From positions 1 through 32,393 of the forward strand of contig JACAEV010000157.1 in assembly GCA_013388645.1 (NCBI GenBank): DNA of 32,393 nt, read 5' to 3'. The position numbers and the translations under genes were made by a program. Shown piece by piece: positions 15,735 through 24,100 of this stretch. The notes under the pieces are model-generated. The model made no database searches. It had not been told where the DNA came from and was given only the letters and a program-made list of their open reading frames with translations. How positions within the stretch are numbered: position 1 is the stretch's first letter; each line of letters begins with the position of its first letter. This DNA comes from Syntrophaceae bacterium (GTDB lineage: Bacteria > Desulfobacterota > BSN033 > UBA1163).

Positions 15735-17141
15735 TCAAATCCTCTTTAAATCTAAGATCGGTATCTCAACCGGTTGTTCCTGATAAGTGTATTGGATCAC
15801 CCCAGAAAAATATTCTCCCTCTCCTTTTCTCTGAGACGACAGCGTTGACAATTGGTTGAGGACCTGATCGATCATAAACCCCCTCACCCTACCATTGTCC
15901 TTTACGGTGAGGATCCTTATTTCATTTTTGGGAGTTTCTGGTTGAATGGAAAGCAGTTTCCGTAGATCAATCATCTCCACTTCAAGGTCTTTTAATCGGA
16001 CTTTCGGTTGGTTCGAATATTTCTCTGGAAATGTATTGGGGACTTTAAACAATTTATAGACCTTCTGGCTCTCCACTCCAAATAACTTTTCGTCTACCTT
16101 AAAAATCGTTACCTTGACATTCAAGGATGGATCTTCGAGTCGTTCTGAAAATTTAGAGGTCCATGTCCCAAGCTCAGATAAATAGGATTCGATCTTTCCC
16201 ATCACGTCATCCATCTTTCCTGAAATCACATTCATTTGATTCAAAGCATCCTGAAATCTCTTCTCTATTTGGAGGAACTTCTCTTCATCGACTCTCTCCT
16301 GCCTCGGGGCTACGGGAGGGGAAGAGACAGAAGGTTTTTCCGCCTCTTCTAAGCAGGTAAATCTGGCTTCGATCCCATGGTAAGCTAATTGCTTATAAAT
16401 ATGAATTTCTCCTTCCGGCTCCTTTTTCATCAGGAGTTTGATGGTTTCTTTCGAATCCAATAGGAATTTCATCCAGGAGGGTTGGATGTTCTCTTCGCTT
16501 TTCATCATGCGGGTTAAGATGCTCTCCATCCAATTTAAGGTAGAAGCGATATCGGCCTTCTGCTTCATTAAATCTCTTAATAGGAGAACCTCTTCTCTGG
16601 TTCTCTTCAGTTTTTCCTCAGTAATCTCCCACTCCAATGAAAGAAGTTGGGCTTCCATTTTTTCCATCGATTTTAATAGAGGGATGGGGACGAGGGGTGG
16701 ACTTGGGGGACTTTCAATCTGAAGGGTTTTCTCAACTTCTTCATGTGGTTCTGATTCCACAGGAATCGGTTTGACCGTAGATTCCATGAAAGTCGTCTCG
16801 ATAAAGGATGACTCACCCGGGGATGGTTCCAACGTAGGTTCTGAAGAAAGCTCTGAAGGAAGCTCTAAAGAAGGCTCAATAGGAGGTTCAATCAAACTCT
16901 CCATTGGGGTTGCTTTGAGAGGTTCGATCGAAAGGGGGGTCGGAGAAGGTTCAAAGGTCGGGGGGGGTAATGGTTGTTCTGAAACGAATGGTTTCAAAGG
17001 GGTCTCCGACCGCAACGACTCCATGAAAGGGGTGTTGGCCACTCCTTTCTTTTTCTCAACAAAAAGTCGCTCGACGGCATTATCGATTTCTTCTTCCAAC
17101 CCTTTTAATTCTTCTTCTTCCATCATTTTTTCCATGACCAT
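15735..17141 (-). CDS. CheW-domain protein with long Pro/Glu/Ser-rich N-terminus
   Basis: The 468-residue protein has three parts. Residues 1-25 are acidic and helical. A low-complexity Pro/Ser/Glu region (about 35-150) carries near-repeats such as EPPIEPSLELPSELSSEP. A long helical, probably coiled-coil section (about 155-315) follows. The C-terminal 140 residues form a CheW-like domain: VTIFKVDEKLFGVES, VEMIDLRKLL, GFMIDQVLNQL, VEIPILDLKRI. CheW domains dock on chemoreceptors and CheA, so this looks like a scaffold between a chemosensory array and the MglA or kinase module; that role is inference. No receptor or CheA is in the window. The ATG at 17135 is better spaced from the AAAGGGG ribosome site than the one at 17141. 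Confidence 0.75.
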   Translation of the reverse strand: MVMEKMMEEEELKGLEEEIDNAVERLFVEKKKGVANTPFMESLRSETPLKPFVSEQPLPPPTFEPSPTPLSIEPLKATPMESLIEPPIEPSLELPSELSSEPTLEPSPGESSFIETTFMESTVKPIPVESEPHEEVEKTLQIESPPSPPLVPIPLLKSMEKMEAQLLSLEWEITEEKLKRTREEVLLLRDLMKQKADIASTLNWMESILTRMMKSEENIQPSWMKFLLDSKETIKLLMKKEPEGEIHIYKQLAYHGIEARFTCLEEAEKPSVSSPPVAPRQERVDEEKFLQIEKRFQDALNQMNVISGKMDDVMGKIESYLSELGTWTSKFSERLEDPSLNVKVTIFKVDEKLFGVESQKVYKLFKVPNTFPEKYSNQPKVRLKDLEVEMIDLRKLLSIQPETPKNEIRILTVKDNGRVRGFMIDQVLNQLSTLSSQRKGEGEYFSGVIQYTYQEQPVEIPILDLKRI

Positions 17142-17236
17142 TTCCCCTTTACTCAGGTAATCAGGATTTGATCAAACACTCAGCGTTAAAATACCCGTTA
17201 CCCCATTCGATTAGGTTGTTCGTCGTTTCATGAAAA

Positions 17237-17863
17237 TTACCTTAATTGCTTGTCCAATAACATAATCTTTCTACTGACGTCTTTGACGACTAATTTACTT
17301 ATTTCTCTCAGGGTCTCGAAGACTCCATTTCCCTTCAAGGCACTCGCGGAGAAAGAGGGGACTTTTAACATCGAATTGAGATCCTTTTCTAAGATGTCAA
17401 ATGGGAGAATTTCAGAATCTGTCCCATCCAAATCGCGTTTATTATATTGAATGACAAGCGGGATGCTCCGGATGCTGATCCCCTTCTCTGCTAAATTTTT
17501 TGCCAGGTTAATGAGACTCTCGATATTCTTTTTTCGCTGAACCTTTAATGAATCTGCCACAAAAACCACACCATCGACTCCCTTTAAAACTAATTTTCTG
17601 GTAGCATCATAATGCACCTGACCGGGAACGGTATAAAGCTGTACTCGTATGTCAAACCCTCTGATTTTTCCCAAACTTAAAGATAAAAAGTCAAAGAATA
17701 AAGTTCGATCGCCCTTCGTATCGATCGACACCATTTTCCCTTTAATGTCTTCCATGGTCTGATTGTAAATATATTGAAGGTTCGTGGTCTTTCCACAAAA
17801 TCCCGCCCCGTAATAAACGATTTTGCATTGTATCTCATCTTTACTGAAATTAATGAAAGGCAT
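17237..17863 (-). CDS. mglA: MglA-type small Ras-like GTPase
   Basis: The 208-residue GTPase closely matches bacterial MglA throughout. Features are FINFSKDEIQCKIVYYG at the N-terminus, P-loop GAGFCGKTT (19-27), DRTLFFDFLSLSLG, the MglA-specific TVPGQ in place of the usual DxxG of Ras proteins, RKLVLKGVDGVVFVADS and NKRDL for guanine recognition. MglA in its GTP form marks the leading cell pole and directs T4P and gliding machinery in Myxococcus. Its neighbours support such a role: a roadblock protein 15 nt upstream as probable GAP partner, and T4P genes downstream. The C-terminal 20 residues are basic and Lys/Leu-rich. Confidence 0.95.
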   Translation of the reverse strand: MPFINFSKDEIQCKIVYYGAGFCGKTTNLQYIYNQTMEDIKGKMVSIDTKGDRTLFFDFLSLSLGKIRGFDIRVQLYTVPGQVHYDATRKLVLKGVDGVVFVADSLKVQRKKNIESLINLAKNLAEKGISIRSIPLVIQYNKRDLDGTDSEILPFDILEKDLNSMLKVPSFSASALKGNGVFETLREISKLVVKDVSRKIMLLDKQLR

Positions 17864-17878
17864 GAAAATGGTTTCCCC

Positions 17879-18349
17879 TTACGAAGAAGGGCGAAAGGGA
17901 TCGCTCAATTTTACCCTTCCCTTTTCAAAGATTGAAAAAAGAATACTCGAAAGCTCGTCAATAATTTTGTTAATTTGTAACCGAATCAATCCTAAAGAGG
18001 TCCGGTCATCGAAGAGGGTGACCAGGATGACATGTTCGCCAACGGCTGAAAAATAAACATTTTCATTTTTCCCTTTATGGAATAGTAAGGTGAACTCTTC
18101 CTCTCCTAAAATTCGAGCAATTTCCGCTGTCGCTCCAAAGTTGGCAGCCGTCAAAGCAGATAGGGAAAGAATATCAAGCTCTGGTGTATTCCCATGATGG
18201 GCGATGAGTTGCCCTGATCGATCAATCAATAAAACGGAATGGGCCATGGACGAAGACACCATTTTATTTAAGCAATAATTTATTTTTTTCATATCCTTGT
18301 CTGTAATGACGATGTTCATATGAATTGTTTTATTTTCAATCCTTTTCAC
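17879..18349 (-). CDS. Roadblock/LC7 domain protein (MglB-like)
   Basis: The 156-residue protein matches the roadblock/LC7 fold: VLLIDRSGQLIAHHG, LSALTAANFGATAEIARILGEEEF, NVYFSAVGEHVILVTLFDD and the terminal long helix. In MglB this fold dimerises and acts as GAP for MglA; adjacency to mglA supports that, but no biochemical residue proves GAP activity. The frame opens with GTG at 18349, 11 nt after the regulator gene; an ATG at 18319 (MNIVITDKD) is an alternative with no better ribosome site. Length is close to classical MglB (about 160). Confidence 0.85.
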   Translation of the reverse strand: MKRIENKTIHMNIVITDKDMKKINYCLNKMVSSSMAHSVLLIDRSGQLIAHHGNTPELDILSLSALTAANFGATAEIARILGEEEFTLLFHKGKNENVYFSAVGEHVILVTLFDDRTSLGLIRLQINKIIDELSSILFSIFEKGRVKLSDPFRPSS

Positions 18350-18360
18350 CCAAAGGTCAT

Positions 18361-19050
18361 TTAGGATTGTTCGTCATTTCTGCGCATCGCCTCGACTAAG
18401 AGATGTTCCCAATTTTGATAAATCGTCTGAAGTGGGGAAGTCGCCCCAATATTGGACACGAATTCGCCTTCTTGCCAGCCTAAAATTTTATAAAAAGCAT
18501 CGGTCCCTTTCTGATCTCCACACTCCGCATGGATGATTTCCCCTTCATTCAGATAGATAATCCCTCTTTCTCCATTTCGGGTAATAATGAGTGCAGTGGT
18601 TAACCGACTCAAGCAATTCATTTGAATAATGTCTGTGAGTTGAAGCCCGAATACTTTTCCTTGGAATCCCTTCTTCTTCCCGATCAAATCGATAATAATT
18701 TTTCTTATGTCAGAAATCTCAAAAGGTTTTTCTACGTAAAAGAGCGATCCCCTCCGATTGGCTTCTTTCTGAACATCTGAGGAACCATAGGCAGTCATGA
18801 TGATGACCCTTGTCTGAGGGTATTCCTTTTTTATTTTGACAAGGAGGTCCAATCCATTGATGTCTGGCATTCGGATATCGGAAATGACTAAATCAATTTC
18901 ATTCTTTTGGAGAAGATTAAGGGCTTCTTTTCCATTATTGGCTATCATCACTTCAAACTTATCCTTATCTTTTGAGAGACTTCTTGCCATACTCCATGTC
19001 AACGTCTCTTCATCATCAACAATCAGCACCTTCTTTAGACCCTTTGCCAT
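18361..19050 (-). CDS. Response regulator with PATAN (DUF4388) output domain
   Basis: The 229-residue protein has a receiver domain (about 5-125) with acidic DD at 12-13, phospho-acceptor D58 in ISDIRMPD, switch T and the conserved K in VEKPFEISD. A PATAN/DUF4388 domain (about 130-215) follows: LQLTDIIQMNCLSRLTTALII, GIIYLNEGEIIHAECG, KILGWQEGEFV. PATAN-type regulators in cyanobacteria and deltaproteobacteria work through protein contacts, not DNA, in motility control; here the target could be the roadblock/MglA pair. It is the first gene of the operon; a -24/-12 promoter at 19121-19135 gives a leader of about 60 nt. The ribosome site is weak. Confidence 0.88.
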   Translation of the reverse strand: MAKGLKKVLIVDDEETLTWSMARSLSKDKDKFEVMIANNGKEALNLLQKNEIDLVISDIRMPDINGLDLLVKIKKEYPQTRVIIMTAYGSSDVQKEANRRGSLFYVEKPFEISDIRKIIIDLIGKKKGFQGKVFGLQLTDIIQMNCLSRLTTALIITRNGERGIIYLNEGEIIHAECGDQKGTDAFYKILGWQEGEFVSNIGATSPLQTIYQNWEHLLVEAMRRNDEQS

Positions 19051-19120
19051 ATAACTGAAGTTTTTATTCCATTTGAGTTGAAACTGGTGAATTTATTGGC
19101 TAATAGTTATTTTAATGAAA

Positions 19121-19135
19121 GCAAAATAAGTGCCA
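19121..19135 (-). promoter_or_regulatory. Sigma-54 (-24/-12) promoter of the regulator-mglA-kinase operon
   Basis: On the minus strand TGGCAC (19130-19135), a 5-nt spacer and TTGC (19121-19124) followed by T match the sigma-54 consensus at every key base, with the required 10 nt between GG and GC. It points at the regulator gene at 19050. Two TGTC tetramers (19145-19148 and 19150-19153, plus strand) lie just upstream. TGTC is the core of PilR sites in Pseudomonas, but here they are closer than usual activator sites. Confidence 0.75.
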
Positions 19136-19505
19136 GTTTTTGTATGTCATGTCATCAGCAAAATAGTTAATGATTTCAAATGGTTGTTAAAATTTATATA
19201 TTTTGCACCTATAACAAAAATAGCCATCATGGTCAATATTTTACCACTGGCAAAACCATAACTGTTATCTTTTCCCGCTTACACAGAATGCCCCACCATC
19301 CGGAAGGACGGGGATGAAGGCGAAAAGGGTATCCTCCGAAGCTCTTGTATGCCTAAAAAACACACCTGCCAGCACGAAGCATTTTGGCGAAGTTATGTTT
19401 GGCGAATATCTATTGGTTAGCAAAATACATTTTCTTTACGAAAGGAGGAGCGATATGATGATCTTTAAAATCAAGTGCTTCATTTCAACCAATATTTTTT
19501 AAAAC
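19136..19505. other. Gene-free stretch with potential RNA structure
   Basis: No convincing protein gene is seen in 19051-19558. The part 19248-19410 holds complementary pairs. CATAAC in the left flank can pair with GTTATG near 19395. A GC-rich hairpin near 19292-19315 (CCCC...TCCGGAAGGA...GGGG) competes with an alternative pairing of the same GGGGAT with ATCCTCC 20 nt further on. That is the kind of switch seen in RNA leaders, but I recognise no known riboswitch family. Several GGA triplets are present. A 62-codon frame at 19314-19502 is not supported by a well-placed ribosome site. Confidence 0.3.
19455..19502 (+). CDS. Possible 15-residue peptide with a perfect ribosome site
   Basis: A consensus AAAGGAGG (19441-19448) sits 6 nt before ATGATG, which opens a 15-codon frame (MMIFKIKCFISTNIF, stop TAA at 19500-19502), hydrophobic with two Lys. 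It ends just before a TTGACA element and about 56 nt before the TPR gene start. It could be a leader peptide or the remnant of a lost gene; nothing besides the ribosome site supports it. Confidence 0.25.
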   Translation: MMIFKIKCFISTNIF

Positions 19506-19538
19506 TTGACATTTTTAAGTTCATTAGCTAATTATAAT
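19506..19538 (+). promoter_or_regulatory. Weak candidate promoter for the 19559 TPR gene
   Basis: A perfect TTGACA (19506-19511) and a perfect TATAAT (19533-19538) lie just ahead of the TPR gene, but 21 nt apart, longer than the usual 16-18. A less perfect -10 (TAATTA, 19529-19534) would give 17 nt. Confidence 0.3.
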
Positions 19539-19558
19539 TAATATTTTGGGAGTTGAGT

Positions 19559-20497
19559 TTGGCAATCGATAAAGAAAAAATATTAGATATTGCACAGAAG
19601 TACATTCTTAAAGGGCAATCCAAAAAAGCCATTAAAGAATACCTAAAATTAATTGAAGGGAACCCCCAAGATAAACGATTGCACCTTAAATTGGGGGATT
19701 TGTATATCAAAAATGGAGAGGAAGATAAAGCCATCCAATCCTACCTCAAGGTGGCAGGCCTCTACGGCGAAGAGGATTTGAATTTTCGAGCTATCTCCAT
19801 TTATAAAAAGATCCTTTCGATTAACCCCAAGCATATTGAAGCATTCCAAAAGATAGCAGAATTGTATTTGAAAGAGGGGCTGGCAGGAAGTGCAAAGAGT
19901 TATTACCAAAGTATTTTAGACATTGATCCCAGTAACCCAGAGGCAATAAAAGGCATTGAACAAATAGAAGGGGCCCAGCAACCAAAAGGCAGAGGGATCC
20001 CTATAGCACCTCACGAGCCCCTACTGACCCAACACCCTCCCATTCCTGGGAAAAAACCTTTTGAGGAAAATACTGCCCTACACTCTCCCCCTGATGCGAA
20101 CCAAAAAATTTCAGCTTTTGATAAGGACGCAGAGATGCATTATCACTTGGGGATTGCATACAAAGAAATGGAGCTCTTCGATTATGCCATCACCGAATTT
20201 GAGCTGGCATCTTCAAGTTCTCCCATGCAATTTGATTGTTATATTATGTTGGGAAATTGCTATATGGAGAAAGGGGATTATAATAAATCGATTGAATACT
20301 ATAAAATGTCCTCTGAAATCCAAGGATTATCAAATGAACGATTGGCTCGCCTCCATTTCCATTTAGGTTTGGCCTATGAGGCAAGCGGAATGATCACGGA
20401 GGCGATTGATACCTTCAACCTTGTTTTAAAATTGGATCAATCTTTCCCCGAGGCGAAAGAAAAGCTTCAAAAGCTCCAAAGCTCCCAACATGAATAG
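19559..20497 (+). CDS. Cytoplasmic tetratricopeptide repeat protein
   Basis: The 312-residue protein has no signal peptide and two TPR blocks. The N-terminal block (about 5-140) has KGQSKKAIKEYLKLIEGNP, GEEDKAIQSYLKVAGLYG and LKEGLAGSAKSYYQSILDIDP. The C-terminal block (about 185-305) has YHLGIAYKEMELFDYAITEF, KGDYNKSIEYYKM and ITEAIDTFNLVLKLD. A Pro/Gly-rich linker (about 140-180) joins them. The start is the TTG at 19559, because GGGAG lies 6 nt before it; the TTG at 19553 directly abuts that site. TPR proteins mediate contacts, and a T4P or motility partner is plausible from context only. It converges on the PilZ gene with 5 nt between stops. Confidence 0.8.
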   Translation: MAIDKEKILDIAQKYILKGQSKKAIKEYLKLIEGNPQDKRLHLKLGDLYIKNGEEDKAIQSYLKVAGLYGEEDLNFRAISIYKKILSINPKHIEAFQKIAELYLKEGLAGSAKSYYQSILDIDPSNPEAIKGIEQIEGAQQPKGRGIPIAPHEPLLTQHPPIPGKKPFEENTALHSPPDANQKISAFDKDAEMHYHLGIAYKEMELFDYAITEFELASSSSPMQFDCYIMLGNCYMEKGDYNKSIEYYKMSSEIQGLSNERLARLHFHLGLAYEASGMITEAIDTFNLVLKLDQSFPEAKEKLQKLQSSQHE

Positions 20498-20502
20498 AAG
20501 GG

Positions 20503-20979
20503 TCACGCACCACTTCCCTGGGAGATCTGTTTCACTAATTGGATATGCCTATCAGACATCTTGATGAATCGGACACCCATTCCACGATTTACAACCTTAT
20601 CCTCGGGGACATTGACATTTGACCACACGACTTGGGCGGTGGCCTTCACAGGTTCATCACCAGGAGCCATCATGGTCAGGTGAAAAACCTCCCCAATCGG
20701 TAGTGGCCTCTTACAGCAGATAAACGCCCCACCTAAACTAATATTTTTCACTTCTGCATCGATCGTTCCGTCGGGGATTTCCATGGACACAGGCCAATTA
20801 ATATCCATTCTCGGATGTTGACGTCTCTGCTCTCCGGCCTCTGGAGATAATTTCACAGGAGCATGAAGATCGAGGTCAGTGCGATTATGGATTTTCCAAA
20901 AGTAGTAGACCAAAAAGATGACGACGAACCCTAAGAAGCATATAATTCCTCCAAAAGCGAGTATGGCGTTCATGCCCAT
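20503..20979 (-). CDS. Membrane-anchored PilZ domain protein (c-di-GMP receptor)
   Basis: The 158-residue protein has one N-terminal membrane helix (about residues 5-28, ILAFGGIICFLGFVVIFLVY) and a cytoplasmic PilZ domain (about 50-150). Both c-di-GMP contact motifs are present: RRQHPR (52-57, RxxxR type) and NISLGG (79-84, matching the D/NxSxxG motif). MGVRFIKMS near the end closes the PilZ barrel. It should sense c-di-GMP at the membrane. The ribosome site AGGAG lies 6-7 nt before the ATG. It lies 133 nt downstream of pilY1 on the same strand, so it may share control with the minor-pilin operon, in which a c-di-GMP-type riboswitch is also found. Confidence 0.9.
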   Translation of the reverse strand: MGMNAILAFGGIICFLGFVVIFLVYYFWKIHNRTDLDLHAPVKLSPEAGEQRRQHPRMDINWPVSMEIPDGTIDAEVKNISLGGAFICCKRPLPIGEVFHLTMMAPGDEPVKATAQVVWSNVNVPEDKVVNRGMGVRFIKMSDRHIQLVKQISQGSGA

Positions 20980-21112
20980 GGTGATCTCCTGTTGAATAGT
21001 CCGCTACGATAAGAACTTATTGATAATGAATGCCACTATACTGGAAAGAGAACCAGAAGTCAAGATACGCCTCTCCCGAGGTGGGGGTCACCCATCTCTA
21101 ATCTGTGCCATC

Positions 21113-24100
21113 TTAGAAAACCGTCCTCCAATAAAGGGGGATGATATTTCTCTTATTCGATATCTCCGGAGAATAGACGCCCCCCCCTACCCCTATATAT
21201 CCGACTAACTCTCCTTTTACGATTCCAATCACCACTTGGGATGGAATTCCGGCCCCGATCGCAAGGGATCGATCGGATTTATAAATGGTCGGGGGCTGAC
21301 CATCGGTATCATTGGTTAAGTCAAGATTAAACATTGCCATTCCAGTCTTATACTGTAATGCATAGACCCTTCCGGTTCCTCCTTTTAAAGAACAGATGTC
21401 CCCATCGTCCGGATAAGATGGGGTAAAGGTCGTATAATAAACCGCCCCCGAATAGATAACCGGGGAGGCAAGACATTTCTCCCCCTTGTTTTCAAGGGTA
21501 ATATACCAACCGTTTTTATTTTTCAAATCATTTAGAATTTGGTTCTGGAGAATGATATCCTCACTCGTTGGATTGGGTTTTTGCAAAATATCGCTGGTGA
21601 CATCCACCAGATTGGATTCGGTTAAGGGAGTGGAGGGATTCGTGTCCTTAAGCCCGTATAATCGATTCTGAGTAGGAAAGCCCACCGTACCGGTTTCTTG
21701 TTTTGGATTCTCTCGATCTCCTGCTCCAAAGTAAACCCATTCATATGTGGATTCTGGAGACACATCGGGCGGATAGAATATTTTTCTTTTCTCACTCGAG
21801 GACTGGTTGGATTTAAAAATCACCTTTCCCGTCCAAGCATTCGTATTGTTTAAATTTCCGACATCAAATCGCCAGAGCTGTCCTCCCAAATCTCCAACGT
21901 AAAGTCGATCAATCTTATAGTCTCCATTGATATCCAGGGCGGCGATATCACTCGGGATGGAATAGGTCATGGCCGTGTTTTCATTTTTTGAGAAACTCCA
22001 GAGTAACGAGCCATTTTCAACATCGATTGCATAAATGGCATTGCCCTTTTGTTCTGAAGATCCACAACTTCCATTAGGGTCATTACATGGATCGTAGCCC
22101 CCCGCAAAGAAAGCAACGACCTTCTTCCCTTCTCCATCCGCAACTTCTCTGATCACCGGAGTGGACCATGTCTGCCCCAGTCTTCCAAAACCTGTTGTAA
22201 TTTCATGGCCCAATAAAGGGGATGAGGTAGGGGGGGCAATCTCCCATAAAAATCTTGGGGAATCAGGATCGGTCACATCCAAGGCGATATATCGGTCTCC
22301 CCCCCTTCGCAGCCCAAAGAGGATGATCGCTTTGGTGACCACACCACTTTTATTTTTTTCAACATAGGCTCTTGGAGACCCATCGACAAAGACTTGGATT
22401 GTATTGTAAGTTTCGAAATCTTTTAATTTTGGCAATAAGCTGGGTGGGATAAAAGCCCATAATTCCCTTCCATCAACGTCACCAAAAGCATGGAACATCC
22501 CGTCATTGGCGCCTGCATAGATCACAGACTTGTTGGAGTAGTGAATGATCAGCGGCCGTGAGTGAATAAAAGCTCCTAAGATCCATTCTCTCCAAGTCTG
22601 AGTTTCTTCATCAAACCATTTTCTTTTTTCATTCCGATCCCCATTTGAATTCCAATCATAAGAATCATATCCATGAACAAATTTGATAATCCTTTCCCTC
22701 TGAGTGGGATCTGAGGAGATACCCAATTTCGAATAAGTGATGTTGGGGTTATCAACCTTGAAGGCATTTTCTGCCTCGGTCAATAACTTTTTATTCGTGA
22801 GTCCCACATAGGTATAAATTTGTCTTGGATCGCTCATTAAATCCCGATCCCTTAATTTTTCTCCAACCCCTCCAAGCTCAACCTCTCCTCCATCCAATCC
22901 CGAACTCCAGTAAGATTGAGCATTTTTATCGATCTCATTTTGAGGCGTTATGGCCAGGATGGGAGGAGTGGCTGCATCGATCACATCTCCTATCTCAATG
23001 TTTCCTCCCGACTGATCTGCGATCCCAAATTTTTTGATGTTGCCATTCCATAAACTTTTTAGGGTCGGTTTAAACATCGCCAAGTAAAGTCGGTTCATCG
23101 AACTTGTGCTTTCCATCTGACTGATCGGGACAACTGGTGCTACATAGGAAGTTGATCTGGCAAGGAGGTTGAGGATATAGTCTTTGATGTCCATCAAGGT
23201 CTGTTCAAGTTGAGAGGGGTTTTCAGCAAAATAGGCATAGCCTGAAATATTCTGCGTCCCTGGGTCTGTCGTGTTGCTTGAACAACTGGTGATGCCCGAT
23301 GGATAGAGCTTTCCGGAAGGAATGACGTAGGTGCCCGTGATGGAATTTTCAACCGATTGATTGTCCGTTCCCCCGTAATAGGCTGCCCAGTTTAAGGTAT
23401 TCCTGAGGTTGTTAGGCAAGGGCGCTCCAAAACCTACGACAAATACTTTATATCCTGCATCTCCAAGAGCCTTTGCCATGGCGATTGTCTCTCTCCTTCT
23501 TTTATACTGATCGGATTGTGACTCTGAGCCATTCCCATTGCAGGCCAGCGTATCCTCGCCGTCTGAAATTAAAATGACATACTTGTTTCGGCATGCCTTC
23601 GCATTATCCCCGCTCTTGTGATAATCAAGATAAAGTTTTGCCTCTTTCAGGGAGCTTGCGAGATGAGTCCCGCCGCTGGCCCCCGCGCTATTGATAGAGC
23701 TCCATATGGCACTATAAGAAGTTCCAATTCCATTAATCAATCGGTTACAACCGGAAGAGTAATTATCCCCTGAATCGGTTCCACAGTCATAAAATCTCAT
23801 ATATCCCAATCTCATGCTGAGGGTATTCTCATCATTGATATCTATCGCTCCATCAGGGGTTGAAACAGGATAGGCATCAAGGATACTTTTAATGGCTCTC
23901 TTCGCGATGGCAACCCTGCTGCAATTCGTGGTATGAGTTCCACTTGAAGTCTTGTAGAACCCAGTAGTATCACTACAAGATGAGTCGCCATATATTGGAC
24001 CAGACTGAGAATAAGGAATATCATTACATTGATATGTATGCCCTGTACCTGATTGAGAATAATATGGACCATTATAATTATTATCATAGGTATTTTTTGT

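Noticed and set aside
19275-19285. GTAAGCG-like end reminiscent of IS66 termini (minus strand)
   Set aside because: No second inverted end, target duplication or transposase gene is nearby, so it is too short to claim.
19314-19502. 62-codon open frame
   Set aside because: There is no suitable ribosome site for its first ATG and no recognisable protein features; only the last 15 codons have a good ribosome site.
21078-21098. 8-bp hairpin downstream of pilY1 (GAGGTGGG/CCCATCTC)
   Set aside because: There is no T-tract on either strand, so I do not call it a terminator.
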